Shown in pieces: positions 32,838-42,592 of a stretch of 44,990 nt of DNA. The notes beneath the pieces are model-generated. The model saw only the letters and a program-made list of their open reading frames with translations. It was not told the origin of the DNA and made no database searches. The stretch comes from an uncultured Colwellia sp. (GTDB lineage Bacteria > Pseudomonadota > Gammaproteobacteria > Enterobacterales > Alteromonadaceae), in contig CAJXUN010000035.1 of assembly GCA_913061475.1 (NCBI GenBank), positions 1 through 44,990 on the forward strand, in the 5' to 3' direction. Within the stretch, counting starts at the first letter, position 1; the number at the start of each line of letters is the position of its first letter. The position numbers and the translations under genes were made by a program.

Positions 32838-34670
32838 ATGAAAACAGTAAAACTTTTATCTTTAGCCGTGTTGGCTGGGCTAGCCGGTTGTGGTGGTGAC
32901 GATGGTAAAAATGGTGCAAACGGCGCTAATGGTGTTAACGGTAATAGCGGTATCAATAGCCTGATCAGCCAAACACTATTAAATGTTGGTCATGCGCAAT
33001 GTCTTAATGGTGGTGTACAAATTGATTCTGGCCTAGATGATGATGGCTCTGGTGTATTAGATGCTGGTGAGATTGATGCGACTGAATTTGTTTGCTCACC
33101 CACCTTAACACAAGCACAAGGTTCAGCATTGGCGGCGACAACAAATAACCTCTGGTATGAGCAAGGACAAAGTGTTTTAGCGCAAGCAGAGCTTAATGCT
33201 CAATATTTAGTGAATACTAAAGGTAAAGCGAAAAATATTATTCTCTTTGTTGGTGACGGCATGGGAATTTCTACCGTAACCGCAACGCGTATTTTAGCCG
33301 GACAAAAGTTAGGTAAAATGGGCGAAGAGCATCAACTGAGTTTCGATAAACTGCCTTTTTCTGGTTTTGCAAAAACCTATAATGTCGATGCTCAAACGCC
33401 GGACTCTGCGGGCACGATGACTGCGATGATGTCAGGAGTGAAAACCGACGTTGGTGTCATTGGTGTCAGTGAAGCGATTAGCCGAGGTGATTGTTCTACG
33501 GTATCAGGCAACGAGTTAGTCACCGCCTTAGAATTAGCTGAAATAGCGGGTAAATCAACAGGCATTATTTCTACTGCACGTATTACTCATGCTACGCCGG
33601 CGGCAACCTACGCCAAATCAGCGGACCGAAACTGGGAAGATATTTCTGATATGCCATCAGCAGCAATCACGGCTGGTTGCGTTGATATTGCTTCACAGTT
33701 AATCAGTTTTGAAAGTGATATGGAAAGCAAGTTTGCTGGCGCTAATGTTGATGGTATCGAAGTAGTATTAGGTGGCGGAAGACGACACTTTTTACCAAAA
33801 GATGCAGCATTTAACAGTGCTGATGCGGTAAGTGCCATTGAAGGTGATAGAACCGATGGCCGAGATTTAACTGCAGAATGGAAAGCACAGTATCCGGCAG
33901 GTAGCTATGTTATCGACCAAGCAGGCTTTGACGCTGTTGATGCCAATACTACATCGCGTTTATTTGGTTTGTTCAATGAATCACATATGCAATATGAAGC
34001 CGACCGAGGTAATGATATTGCCGGAGAGCCTTCTTTAAAGGAGATGACCAGTAAAGCGATTGATGTACTTGATAACAACGAAGAAGGTTTTTTCTTGATG
34101 GTTGAAGCGGGCAGAATTGATCACGGTCATCATGCCGGTAGTGCTCATGGCGCATTAACTGACGCTATGGCTTTTGCTGATGCGGTACAAGCGGCTGTTG
34201 ATGCCACTGACCCTGAAGAGACGCTAATTATTGTTACTGCCGATCATAGTCATGTGTTTACCATGGCTGGCTACCCTAAACGTGGTAATCCTATTTTAGG
34301 TAAAGTGGTTAGTGTTGGTAGTACTGAGCCAAGTCTAGCAAGTGATGGCATGCCATATACCACTTTAGGTTATACCAACGGTAAAGGTTATAGAGATTTA
34401 GGGACAGAAACGAATGCTGATGTTGGCTATAGCGGTGATGCAGTCACAGGACGTGTGGATTTAAGTGCTGTTGATACTACTTCTACTGGTTTTCATCAAG
34501 AAGCCTTAGTACCCATGGGCTCTGAAACGCACGCGGGTGAAGATGTTGGTATTTATGCCTCAGGGCCGGGGGCACATTTAGTTACTGGCACGAATGAACA
34601 AAGTGTGATTTTTCATGCTATGGATTATGCTGCTGATTTAGTCACCAAGGCTGAGCAAGCACTTAACTAG
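32838..34670 (+). CDS. Alkaline phosphatase (PhoA family), lipoprotein paralogue 2
   Basis: A 610-residue paralogue of the preceding enzyme, closely similar from about residue 95 to the end, with all catalytic motifs intact (FVGDGMG, TPDSAGTMTAMMSG, ITHATPA, EAGRIDHGHHAG, TADHSH, THAGEDVGIYASGPGAH). The N-terminus differs: lipobox LAGC with Cys 18, a short collagen-like Gly-x-y run (GKNGANGANGVNG, from about residue 24), then a Cys-bounded module with DSGLDDDGSGVLDAGEIDATEFVC that resembles DUF7151-type repeats. It would therefore be anchored at the outer membrane while paralogue 1 is soluble. Spacing of 23 bp with AAAGGA implies one operon. Confidence 0.92.
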   Translation: MKTVKLLSLAVLAGLAGCGGDDGKNGANGANGVNGNSGINSLISQTLLNVGHAQCLNGGVQIDSGLDDDGSGVLDAGEIDATEFVCSPTLTQAQGSALAATTNNLWYEQGQSVLAQAELNAQYLVNTKGKAKNIILFVGDGMGISTVTATRILAGQKLGKMGEEHQLSFDKLPFSGFAKTYNVDAQTPDSAGTMTAMMSGVKTDVGVIGVSEAISRGDCSTVSGNELVTALELAEIAGKSTGIISTARITHATPAATYAKSADRNWEDISDMPSAAITAGCVDIASQLISFESDMESKFAGANVDGIEVVLGGGRRHFLPKDAAFNSADAVSAIEGDRTDGRDLTAEWKAQYPAGSYVIDQAGFDAVDANTTSRLFGLFNESHMQYEADRGNDIAGEPSLKEMTSKAIDVLDNNEEGFFLMVEAGRIDHGHHAGSAHGALTDAMAFADAVQAAVDATDPEETLIIVTADHSHVFTMAGYPKRGNPILGKVVSVGSTEPSLASDGMPYTTLGYTNGKGYRDLGTETNADVGYSGDAVTGRVDLSAVDTTSTGFHQEALVPMGSETHAGEDVGIYASGPGAHLVTGTNEQSVIFHAMDYAADLVTKAEQALN

Positions 34671-34712
34671 CTAAGCGCTTAATTAGCAAGTCGTAAGTTA
34701 TCTTTGAACATG

Positions 34713-34746
34713 GAAAGTTGTCTTTTTGCAAGGCGACTTTCTTTTT
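34713..34746 (+). terminator. Terminator after the phosphatase operon
   Basis: GAAAGTTGTC (34713-34722) pairs with GGCGACTTTC (34732-34741), ten pairs including two G-T wobbles, followed by five T. Confidence 0.7.
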
Positions 34747-34782
34747 CTCTGGTATTTATTCTCTGTATTTATGGGATTTAAA

Positions 34783-35493
34783 ATGAAAACTTTCTTTGCA
34801 ATACTATGGCTAGTTTCGAGCAATATCAGTGCGAATGAGTGTGATATACCGGCTGAAACGCTCAGTGCTTATTACCAACTAAGTCATCAGGCTTCAGGAA
34901 GTGAGCAACAGCAAAAAACCAGCCCGCAATTATTTCAATTGCATCGCGATAATCACCGAGTACTTCAACGTAATGTCAGTAAAGGCATTAATGATATTTG
35001 GTCACAGCATAGAGGACGTTTATCGTTAACTAGAGCATTTGACGAGTACCAGCATGCTATTGAATATCAACCCAACGAACTGGCATATCAGCCATCATGG
35101 CGAGATGTATTCCAGTTAGTGGCTATACCTGAGCTGAGAAAAATGCAGCTTGTGGAGCAAAAGCATGCGGGTTGTTTTGTTGAACAGCACTATGTATTAA
35201 CAGATAACGGCATGGAGTATCAATTGGTTTGGTTACCTCATTTACGTTTGGCAAAATTTTTACAGGTAAAAAATGCTAAGTTAACGCAACAATGGCAATT
35301 AACTAATTATCAGTATGATAAGCAAGAAATAACCTCGTTGTTTGAGCAATATAGCCAGTATCAAAGTACTGATTATGCTGATATTGGCGATAATGAAGGT
35401 ATTCCATTTTTAGCGACAATGATTAATCAAGGCTTTGCACTACCAACGCATCGCGCGAAGGCTTCAGCATCGCAGCATAATCATCAACACTAA
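34783..35493 (+). CDS. Secreted protein of unknown function
   Basis: A 236-residue protein with a signal peptide (MKTFFAILWLVSSNISANE, cleavage about residue 16-18). The mature chain is Gln/His/Tyr-rich, has two Cys (ECDIP, AGCFVEQ) that could pair, and a repeated LFEQYSQYQ-like polar end. I recognise no domain. ATG 34783 is chosen over upstream in-frame ATGs because it begins the signal peptide and the upstream part overlaps the terminator hairpin. It lies after the phosphatase terminator, so may have its own promoter or low read-through expression. A role in phosphate acquisition is only suggested by position. Confidence 0.7.
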   Translation: MKTFFAILWLVSSNISANECDIPAETLSAYYQLSHQASGSEQQQKTSPQLFQLHRDNHRVLQRNVSKGINDIWSQHRGRLSLTRAFDEYQHAIEYQPNELAYQPSWRDVFQLVAIPELRKMQLVEQKHAGCFVEQHYVLTDNGMEYQLVWLPHLRLAKFLQVKNAKLTQQWQLTNYQYDKQEITSLFEQYSQYQSTDYADIGDNEGIPFLATMINQGFALPTHRAKASASQHNHQH

Positions 35494-35522
35494 GCCTTAA
35501 AGTGAATTAAGTAAAATTCACC

Positions 35523-36488
35523 TTAACTACCGCTATAAATATGCTTTTTAGTAATGGTGCTTTCAGCTAAAGTTTTATTGCTCGGTAGTTCTAATGTGCC
35601 ATTAAGCAAATAAATAACTTTTTCGCCTTGCTCGGCTAAATCGAGTGCGTGTTGAACATTGATTAAAATGCTTGATGATATATCTTGAGGGAACTTGCTG
35701 GCGTCTCGCCTGATGTATTCAATGATATCAGTATTGACTTCTTGGTCATAAAAAACCGCATCAGCAAATTGCATTTCTCGATGTGCGCTAAGTGTTAAAT
35801 TATCAGGGTTACCATCACCGGTATGAATAAAAACTATTTCACCTTCGGGTGGTGGAGTTTGTTGTTGTAAACTGGCGATGAGCTGCTGCTCAGCCTGAGT
35901 AGTGTTGCCTGCTAAAATTGCTTGCCCGATACTGCCACGTAACGTGCGCTCCCAAAAAGTACGACGGTCACGAATGCTTTTCACTCGTGCTTTCACGTGA
36001 TCTCTAAATTTAAAAGAGAAGTCGGCTAACTTGCCATAACCGTTAGGGAGTGTTTTTTCGATTTGCTCTCGTAACATTCGCAGTAAAATAGGCGCGCTAC
36101 CGGAACTCGACATAGCAATAATCATTGGAGCGCGGTCAATAATCGCTGGCGTTATATAGTTGCAAAGCTCTGGCTGGTCGACAACATTGGTTAATATTTT
36201 TAACTGGTTACTTTCTGCTGCGACAGCACCATTAACTTCATTACTGTCAGTTGCCGCAATAACGATGTTGTAATGATTGAGATGCCCCGGTTGATAGTTA
36301 TGCTTGAGCCAAGTTAACTGATGTAAATTCACCAAACGCTCAACACTACTATTAAGCGTTTCAGACATAATGGTAATGTTTGTTGTCGACTTTAATAACA
36401 AGTCTATTTTACGGGCGGCAACTTCGCCACCACCTATTATCATGGCGTTGATATAATTGGCATCTAGATAAATAGGAAAATACTTCAT
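35523..36488 (-). CDS. Siroheme-synthase-like protein (CysG N-terminal type with degenerate tail)
   Basis: A 321-residue protein. Residues 1-115 form the NAD-binding domain of precorrin-2 dehydrogenase/sirohydrochlorin ferrochelatase (MIIGGGEVAARKIDLLL, IVIAATDSNEVNGAVA), 116-215 the CysG dimerisation region (APMIIAMSSSGSAPILLRMLREQIEKTLP). From about 220 the text imitates the start of the SUMT methyltransferase domain (GEIVFIHTGDGNPDNLTLSAHREMQFADAVFYD), but the glycine-rich loop is altered and the domain stops after about 100 residues, against about 240 in full CysG. So the methylase step must be done by another protein. It shares the strand and perhaps an operon with rraA, 68 bp upstream. 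Confidence 0.82.
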   Translation of the reverse strand: MKYFPIYLDANYINAMIIGGGEVAARKIDLLLKSTTNITIMSETLNSSVERLVNLHQLTWLKHNYQPGHLNHYNIVIAATDSNEVNGAVAAESNQLKILTNVVDQPELCNYITPAIIDRAPMIIAMSSSGSAPILLRMLREQIEKTLPNGYGKLADFSFKFRDHVKARVKSIRDRRTFWERTLRGSIGQAILAGNTTQAEQQLIASLQQQTPPPEGEIVFIHTGDGNPDNLTLSAHREMQFADAVFYDQEVNTDIIEYIRRDASKFPQDISSSILINVQHALDLAEQGEKVIYLLNGTLELPSNKTLAESTITKKHIYSGS

Positions 36489-36556
36489 TGTTATAATACT
36501 CTAAGGTTTAGCTTTATTTATAATCTCAGTAATAGGCTTATTACGCAGATTTTTTC

Positions 36557-37039
36557 TTAAAAAGATAATAGTGCTTTACTGATCGCTAAGCCATTACTAT
36601 CACCATAAATATATTGACCTGGATTAAAGGTTAGGTCGGCAAAGCTAATAATGTTGTTAATTTCACCTTTACCTAGCTTTTCGGTTTTTATCGGACAACA
36701 ACCTAGGGCTTTAACGGCAAGGGGTAATGTGGCGATAGTGCCTGCATCACGAATACAGCCATTGATGATAATTGCTTGCCAACCATTTTTTACTGCTTGC
36801 TCGGCGAGCATATCACCGAGTAAAGCATGGGTTAGGCTCGCTTTGCCATCAACCACCATTACTTTATTGCGGCCGTCAGTGGCCACCAGTTCTTTAACTT
36901 TTGAGTTGTCGTTAAAGCAACTGACAGTAACTATTTCACCAAAGAAAATTTTTTTACCACCGTAGTCGTTAAAAATAGCTTGAGCTAAAGAGAGTTGATC
37001 AGCATGGTTATCAAATAAGTCAGGCAGTAAATCTAGCAT
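36557..37039 (-). CDS. rraA: Ribonuclease E activity regulator RraA
   Basis: A 160-residue protein, matching the 161 of E. coli RraA. Diagnostic text: FFGEIVTVSCFNDNSKVKELV, GRNKVMVVDGKASLTHALLGDMLAEQAVKNGWQAIIINGCIRDAG and YIYGDSNGLAIS at the C-terminus. It would bind RNase E and inhibit RNA processing. The GDMLAE and INGCIRDAG motifs are also shared with HMG/CHA aldolase relatives, but the length and C-terminus favour RraA. Confidence 0.92.
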   Translation of the reverse strand: MLDLLPDLFDNHADQLSLAQAIFNDYGGKKIFFGEIVTVSCFNDNSKVKELVATDGRNKVMVVDGKASLTHALLGDMLAEQAVKNGWQAIIINGCIRDAGTIATLPLAVKALGCCPIKTEKLGKGEINNIISFADLTFNPGQYIYGDSNGLAISKALLSF

Positions 37040-37256
37040 AAGTATCCTTAATAATGAATGAGTGCAATATCACTTTATCAGAACATTGAACTAGGATCTG
37101 TTAACAGACGCAATAGTGAGTATTACGCTTATTTATTTTACTAGCGTCTACGATTTAACTCATGAAAGCTTTTGAACCGATAGTATCTAGTTAAAGTGGC
37201 TATTCTGTCTCGATATAGAATGATAAACTAGCAAAAATTTTTTGATGAGAGTAAAC

Positions 37257-38138
37257 ATGCCTTGGATCCAGCTTAGATTAAGTGCCAATGAAGAGACGGC
37301 AGAAAAATATAGTGATTGGCTAAGTGCTTGTGGCGCACAAGCGGTCACCTTTATTGATGCTAAAGACACACCTATATATGAGCCTCTTCCAGGTGATGAA
37401 GTGATCTATTGGAATAACACCGTTGTTATGGGGTTATATGATGCTAGCCATGATATGGATAAAGTATTGAATTACTTGAAAGGCATTCATCCAGATAAAG
37501 ATAAAATGGCCTACAAGCTAGAGCAACTTGAAGATAAAGATTGGGAAAGAGAGTGGATGGATAATTTTCATCCGATGAAATTTGGCCAACGTTTGTGGAT
37601 TTGCCCAAGCTGGCGTGATGTGCCAGATCCAACGGCGGTTAATGTTATGCTTGACCCAGGCTTAGCATTTGGCACTGGTACCCATCCAACAACGGCATTA
37701 TGCTTAACATGGCTTGATGGTTTAGACCTTGAAGGTAAAACCGTGGTCGATTTTGGTTGTGGCTCGGGTATTTTGTCACTTGCCGCGCTTAAATTAGGCG
37801 CCAAGAAAGTTATTGGTATTGATATCGACCCGCAAGCATTGCAAGCGAGTTTAGAAAACGCTAAACGTAATCAATGTGAAGACCGCTTAGCGTTATTCTT
37901 ACCTAAGGATCAGCCTGAATTTAAAGCCGATGTGGTAGTCGCAAATATTTTGGCAGGGCCATTACGTGAACTTGCTCCGGTGATCATTGAGTATGTAGCC
38001 AGCAATGGTGTACTTGCATTATCAGGTGTTTTGGAAGAGCAAGCACAACAATTACAAACTATTTATGGCGAATATTGTCAGATGGATGCGATAACTGTGC
38101 AAGATGAGTGGGTGCGTTTATCAGGTGTACGTAAATAG
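37257..38138 (+). CDS. prmA: Ribosomal protein L11 methyltransferase
   Basis: A 293-residue protein, the same length as E. coli PrmA, beginning [13 protein letters not shown]. The N-terminal substrate domain is followed by the SAM core: [52 protein letters not shown] and [11 protein letters not shown]. It trimethylates L11. ATG 37257 matches the family start; in-frame TTG 37242 and ATG 37245 are upstream. Divergent from rraA. The gap 37040-37256 shows no other gene. Confidence 0.95.
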   Translation: MPWIQLRLSANEETAEKYSDWLSACGAQAVTFIDAKDTPIYEPLPGDEVIYWNNTVVMGLYDASHDMDKVLNYLKGIHPDKDKMAYKLEQLEDKDWEREWMDNFHPMKFGQRLWICPSWRDVPDPTAVNVMLDPGLAFGTGTHPTTALCLTWLDGLDLEGKTVVDFGCGSGILSLAALKLGAKKVIGIDIDPQALQASLENAKRNQCEDRLALFLPKDQPEFKADVVVANILAGPLRELAPVIIEYVASNGVLALSGVLEEQAQQLQTIYGEYCQMDAITVQDEWVRLSGVRK

Positions 38139-38268
38139 TTGTTGGTAAATGTCTTAAAAAATGAGCAGCTTCTGTTACCAATTTGTACAAAATCTGCTCA
38201 CATCAACACTTTAGAAAAAGTCAATATAAAAAACGTGAAAAAAAGCGCTTTTTGTTCAATTTATATCC

Positions 38269-38305
38269 TTTTCAATCCTAAAAAAAACGCGTAAACTTAG
38301 CGCCC
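38269..38305 (+). promoter_or_regulatory. Growth-rate-type promoter of dusB-fis
   Basis: TTTTCA, 17 bp, TAAACT, then a GC-rich discriminator TAGCGCCC, 31 bp before the dusB GTG. The GC-rich discriminator is typical of stringently controlled fis promoters. Poly-A stretches upstream could act as UP elements. Confidence 0.55.
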
Positions 38306-38335
38306 TTTTGACTAGTAGCTCAAAAAAACAACAGC

Positions 38336-39313
38336 GTGAAGATAGGTCCATACACATTAGCAAGCAATACTATGCTTGCACCCATGGCGGGAATTACCGA
38401 CCAACCATTTAGACAGTTATGTTGTCAGATGGGGGCAGGTTTAGCTGTATCAGAAATGATGTCATCTAACCCTAAAGTGTGGAATACCGGTAAATCTCAG
38501 CGTCGTATGTTGCATAGCGAAGAAGCAGGTATCCGTTCCGTGCAAATTGCCGGCTCTGATCCTGAAGAATTGGCGTTTGCTGCTAAGTTTAATGCTGATA
38601 ATGGCGCACAAATTATTGATATTAATATGGGCTGCCCAGCAAAAAAGGTAAATAAAAAATTAGCAGGTTCAGCGTTATTGAAAGAACCCGCATTAGTCGA
38701 GCAAATTGTTAAAGCTGTGGTTAATGCGGTTGATATTCCTGTAACGTTGAAAATTCGAACTGGCTGGTGTGAAAACACTCGCAACGGTATTGAAATAGCC
38801 AATATCGCTGAACATAACGGTATACAATCACTTGCTGTTCATGGCCGTACTCGTAATGACTTTTATAAAGGGCATGCCGAGTACGACACCATAAAAGCAA
38901 TTAAGCAAAGTGTGACTATTCCTGTTGTTGCTAACGGTGATATTACTTGTGCGGAAAAAGCGGAACAAGTGCTGAATTACACCGGGGCTGATGCCATTAT
39001 GGTTGGTCGCGGTGCCCAGGGGAGACCTTGGATTTTTCGAGAAATTAATCATTTTTTGAAAACAGGTAGGCATTTGCCTGCTCCTTTGAAGGAAGAAGTA
39101 CGTTCAATTTTAATTGAGCATGTAATGGAATTACACAAATTTTACGGTGACTTTATGGGTTTACGTTTTGCCCGTAAACATGTTTCTTGGTACATGCAAA
39201 CGCATGAACAAGGAAAATCGTTTCGTTCTATTTTTAATGCACTCGAGTCAGTTCCTGAACAACTTGACGCATTAACTATGTATTTTGATAATTTAACTTT
39301 AGAAAGAGTCTGA
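38336..39313 (+). CDS. dusB: tRNA-dihydrouridine synthase B
   Basis: A 325-residue FMN TIM-barrel enzyme that reduces uridine 17 of the tRNA D-loop. Text: [38 protein letters not shown] with the catalytic Cys, [22 protein letters not shown] and [20 protein letters not shown] start at 38336, as is common in this family. It precedes fis by 5 bp, the conserved dusB-fis operon of Gammaproteobacteria. Confidence 0.96.
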   Translation: MKIGPYTLASNTMLAPMAGITDQPFRQLCCQMGAGLAVSEMMSSNPKVWNTGKSQRRMLHSEEAGIRSVQIAGSDPEELAFAAKFNADNGAQIIDINMGCPAKKVNKKLAGSALLKEPALVEQIVKAVVNAVDIPVTLKIRTGWCENTRNGIEIANIAEHNGIQSLAVHGRTRNDFYKGHAEYDTIKAIKQSVTIPVVANGDITCAEKAEQVLNYTGADAIMVGRGAQGRPWIFREINHFLKTGRHLPAPLKEEVRSILIEHVMELHKFYGDFMGLRFARKHVSWYMQTHEQGKSFRSIFNALESVPEQLDALTMYFDNLTLERV

Positions 39314-39318
39314 ACTTT

Positions 39319-39606
39319 ATGTTTGAACAAAATATTTCCTCTCCATTTATTACCGGTGATCTACAAACTCAGACAAAGGCCTCGCCTTTACGCACACAAG
39401 CAAAAGTAGCTATTAAAAACTACTTGTCTCAGTTAAACGGTAATGACGTTGATGATATGTACGACCTTGTACTTTCAGAAATTGAAGCGCCAATGCTTGA
39501 AGAAGTCATGCAATATACACGTGGTAACCAAACCCGTGCGGCAAACTTATTAGGCATTAACCGTGGTACTTTACGTAAAAAGTTAAAAAAATACGGTATG
39601 AACTAA
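39319..39606 (+). CDS. fis: DNA-binding protein Fis
   Basis: A 95-residue nucleoid protein (E. coli 98). The C-terminal helix-turn-helix [28 protein letters not shown] is nearly canonical. Fis bends DNA, activates rRNA promoters such as the one at the end of this window, and represses its own operon. Confidence 0.97.
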   Translation: MFEQNISSPFITGDLQTQTKASPLRTQAKVAIKNYLSQLNGNDVDDMYDLVLSEIEAPMLEEVMQYTRGNQTRAANLLGINRGTLRKKLKKYGMN

Positions 39607-39613
39607 GAAATAC

Positions 39614-39658
39614 GACAGGCTAGCCTGTCAATTAAAAGCACCCTCGGGTGCTTTTTTG
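39614..39658 (+). terminator. Terminator of dusB-fis, with preceding palindrome
   Basis: AAAAGCACCC (39634-39643) and GGGTGCTTTT (39646-39655) form a perfect stem with a T-run. Just before it lies the perfect 16-bp palindrome GACAGGCTAGCCTGTC (39614-39629), a second hairpin. Confidence 0.9.
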
Positions 39659-39721
39659 TTTTTAGGGATATAAAAGTTATCCAGTTAGTCAACTTTTAGT
39701 CCCATTTAATATATATCGCAT

Positions 39722-39741
39722 ATTAATCCCTCGGGATTAAT
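39722..39741. promoter_or_regulatory. Inverted repeat upstream of purH
   Basis: ATTAATCCC and GGGATTAAT separated by TC, arms perfect, no T-tract. Position, 93 bp before purH, fits an operator. It does not resemble the E. coli PurR box. Confidence 0.45.
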
Positions 39742-39833
39742 GATAATGGACGCGATGTAGAGCAAAGCTCAATGCCATGGACATGTGTCATAGGCCAGAC
39801 AACCATTATAATTTATAGGTAATTAGAAAAACC

Positions 39834-41429
39834 ATGAATACACCACGCCCAATCAAACGCGCACTGTTAAGTGTTTCAGATAAAACCGGTATTGTTGAAT
39901 TTGCTCGCTCGTTATCAGAAAAAGGTGTCGACCTTTTATCAACAGGTGGTACCGCTAAGTTATTGGCAGAAAATGGCATAAAAGTAACTGAAGTATCTGA
40001 TTACACTGGTCACCCAGAAATTATGGATGGCCGAGTTAAAACGCTGCATCCAAAAATTCATGGTGGTATTTTAGCGCGTCGTGAAATGGACGAAGCGGTG
40101 ATGGTTGAAAACAATATCAATGCCATTGACTTAGTTGTCGTCAATCTTTATCCATTCGCTAATGCGGTTGCTGATGAAAATTGTTCATTAGAAAATGCCA
40201 TTGAAAATATCGATATTGGCGGACCAACTATGGTACGCGCTGCAGCTAAAAACCATAAAGACGTTACTATTGTGGTTAATGCTCATGATTACGAGCGTGT
40301 TTTAGCTGAAATGGCTGATAATAATGGTTCTTTGGTTTATCAAACGCGCTTTGATTTAGCGATAGCTGCGTATGAACATACCGCGGCATATGATGGTATG
40401 ATTGCTAATTACTTTGGTAAAATGTTACCTGCATACGGTAGCGATAATGCTAAAAGTGAAGATAAGCAAAAGTTTCCTCGTACTTTTAATAGTCAGTTCA
40501 TTAAAGCACAAGATTTGCGTTACGGTGAAAATTCACATCAAGATGCGGCGTTTTATGTTGAAGCTAATCCAGAAGAAGCATCGGTTTCAACAGCGAAGCA
40601 AATCCAAGGTAAGGCATTATCATATAACAACATTGCTGATACCGATGCGGCGTTAGAGTGTGTTAAAGAATTTGATGAAGCTGCATGCGTTATCGTAAAA
40701 CACGCAAACCCATGTGGTGTTGCTATCGGTGACAATATTTTAGCCGCTTATGATAGTGCTTATAAAACTGACCCAACATCGGCATTTGGCGGCATTATAG
40801 CTTTTAACCGTGAATTAGATGCAGAAACTGCTGAAGCAATCGTTTCTCGTCAATTTGTTGAAGTGATTATTGCACCAAGTGTTTCTGACGCGGCAGCACA
40901 AATTGTTGCCGCTAAACCGAATGTACGCTTGTTAGTTTGTGGCTTATGGTCGACTAAAACTACCGGTTTAGATTATAAACGCGTTAATGGCGGTTTATTA
41001 GTTCAAGACAGGGATCAAGGTAAAGTCACTGCAGATGAATTAAAAGTCGTAACCAAGCGTCAACCAACAGACGCTGAAATGCGCGATTTACAATTTTGTT
41101 GGAAAGTCGCGAAATACGTGAAATCAAATGCCATTGTTTATGTTAAAAACAGCATGACTATCGGTGTTGGCGCTGGTCAAATGAGTCGTGTGTACTCAGC
41201 AAAAGTTGCGGGTATTAAGGCCGCTGATGAAAATTTAGAAGTGGCGGGTTCGGTTATGGCTTCTGATGCTTTCTTCCCATTCCGCGATGGTTTAGATGCT
41301 GCCGCTGCTGCCGGTATCACTGCGGTGATTCAGCCTGGTGGTTCTATGCGTGACAATGAAGTTATTGCCGCTGCCGATGAACATAACATCGCTATGGTAT
41401 TCACAGGTATGCGTCACTTCCGTCATTAA
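39834..41429 (+). CDS. purH: Bifunctional AICAR transformylase/IMP cyclohydrolase
   Basis: A 531-residue bifunctional enzyme for the last two steps of IMP synthesis. The N-terminal IMP cyclohydrolase (about 1-200) begins [19 protein letters not shown] with [12 protein letters not shown] and [13 protein letters not shown]; the C-terminal AICAR transformylase has [40 protein letters not shown] and the closing [11 protein letters not shown]. Length equals the family norm (529). Separated from purD by one unrelated gene. Confidence 0.97.
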   Translation: MNTPRPIKRALLSVSDKTGIVEFARSLSEKGVDLLSTGGTAKLLAENGIKVTEVSDYTGHPEIMDGRVKTLHPKIHGGILARREMDEAVMVENNINAIDLVVVNLYPFANAVADENCSLENAIENIDIGGPTMVRAAAKNHKDVTIVVNAHDYERVLAEMADNNGSLVYQTRFDLAIAAYEHTAAYDGMIANYFGKMLPAYGSDNAKSEDKQKFPRTFNSQFIKAQDLRYGENSHQDAAFYVEANPEEASVSTAKQIQGKALSYNNIADTDAALECVKEFDEAACVIVKHANPCGVAIGDNILAAYDSAYKTDPTSAFGGIIAFNRELDAETAEAIVSRQFVEVIIAPSVSDAAAQIVAAKPNVRLLVCGLWSTKTTGLDYKRVNGGLLVQDRDQGKVTADELKVVTKRQPTDAEMRDLQFCWKVAKYVKSNAIVYVKNSMTIGVGAGQMSRVYSAKVAGIKAADENLEVAGSVMASDAFFPFRDGLDAAAAAGITAVIQPGGSMRDNEVIAAADEHNIAMVFTGMRHFRH

Positions 41430-41443
41430 TGGTTAAAATGAAT

Positions 41444-41471
41444 AAGAAAAGTGCTCGTTAGCGCTTTTCTT
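41444..41471. terminator. Terminator of purH
   Basis: AAGAAAAGTGC and GCGCTTTTCTT form an 11-bp stem with one wobble pair and a 6-nt loop. It lies 15 bp after the purH stop. The following 41472-41697 shows only AT-rich promoter-like sequence. Confidence 0.75.
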
Positions 41472-41697
41472 ATAAGCACGATAGTTAGCGTATGGCTAAG
41501 GCAATTAATATTTAGACATACGCGATTAAGCTAGGATGCCGCTTTTCGTCGATAAGATGAAGCAATCTGCACTGAACATCTGAAAGAAATCTGTTATAAA
41601 TAGTGTCTGTTTAACATTCGGTTCATAGTTCTGTTAGCTTTAAAAAGTTTAACAGCCACTAACCACTATAATATTTACTCGTTAATGGAAGATAACA

Positions 41698-42525
41698 ATG
41701 CATACAACAGCTCAAACGATAAAAAAAGTTTTTACTACGTCAATTATCTCTGCCACTTTATTATGTTCTGGCTTGGTCAGTGCTCATCAAGACGCTGAAC
41801 ATCAAAGTCAGCTTGAACAAGCCATTGCCGGCGAACATCGTTCAGAGAAAAATAAAGCACGTGATGAGTTTCGCCATCCGAAAGAAACCTTAGCGTTTTT
41901 TGGCTTCAAGCCATCAATGACCGTTGTTGAAATTACCCCAGGTGGCGGTTGGTATACTGAAATTTTGGCTCCTGCTCTAAAAGGTAAAGGCAAGCTTTAT
42001 GGTGCTCATTACCCTGATACCGGTGAAGATAATTACTACAGTAACTCACGGAAGAAGTTAGTTGAAAAGTTAGCTAGCGATCCCGTGTTTAGCGAGGTAG
42101 AGCTAACTAACTTTATTCCACGTGAGGAAAGTGAGCTTGCACCAGCAGGTACAGCAGATTTAGTTTTGACGTTTCGTAACTTACACAATTGGCGCGATGC
42201 AGGAGTAGAGCAAGCATTTAAAGATGCCTATAAAGCTTTAAAAAAAGGTGGCGTGTTAGGTGTAGTTGAACATCGCTTGCCTAAGGGTGTTGATGCAAAA
42301 GTAGCCATGGGTTATGTCTCGCAAGAGAAAACTATTGCACAAGCAAAAGCGGCTGGATTTACCTTAGCGGCAAGCAGTGAAATAAATGCTAACCCTAAAG
42401 ATATGGCTGTCTATCCGAAAGGTGTTTGGACGTTACCCCCAGTATTGCGTTTAGGTGAGCAAGATAAAGCAAAATATATTGCGATTGGCGAAAGTGATCG
42501 CATGACATTAAAATTTGTAAAATAA
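41698..42525 (+). CDS. Predicted exported SAM-methyltransferase-like protein
   Basis: A 275-residue protein with a signal peptide (TSIISATLLCSGLVSAH, cleavage near residue 29). The mature part is a class I methyltransferase fold: motif I VVEITPGGGWYTEILAP, then DLVLTFRNLHNW (motif IV-like) and ALKKGGVLGVVEHRLP, the post-motif strand. Periplasmic SAM is not expected, so the protein may bind another ligand or be a non-catalytic relative; similar exported proteins are found across Alteromonadales. It sits between purH and purD but has its own upstream gap after a terminator, so is probably transcribed alone. Confidence 0.82.
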   Translation: MHTTAQTIKKVFTTSIISATLLCSGLVSAHQDAEHQSQLEQAIAGEHRSEKNKARDEFRHPKETLAFFGFKPSMTVVEITPGGGWYTEILAPALKGKGKLYGAHYPDTGEDNYYSNSRKKLVEKLASDPVFSEVELTNFIPREESELAPAGTADLVLTFRNLHNWRDAGVEQAFKDAYKALKKGGVLGVVEHRLPKGVDAKVAMGYVSQEKTIAQAKAAGFTLAASSEINANPKDMAVYPKGVWTLPPVLRLGEQDKAKYIAIGESDRMTLKFVK

Positions 42526-42530
42526 CATCA

Positions 42531-42570
42531 TTAAGCCGTTATAACTGACCTCGACAGTTTGGCGGCTTAA
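42531..42570. repeat. Inverted repeat between the methyltransferase-like gene and purD
   Basis: TTAAGCCG (42531-42538) and CGGCTTAA (42563-42570), with inner ACTG/CAGT, form a hairpin without a T-tract directly upstream of purD. Weak terminator or leader structure. Confidence 0.4.
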
Positions 42571-42592
42571 CATACATTAGGAATTTAAGTAC

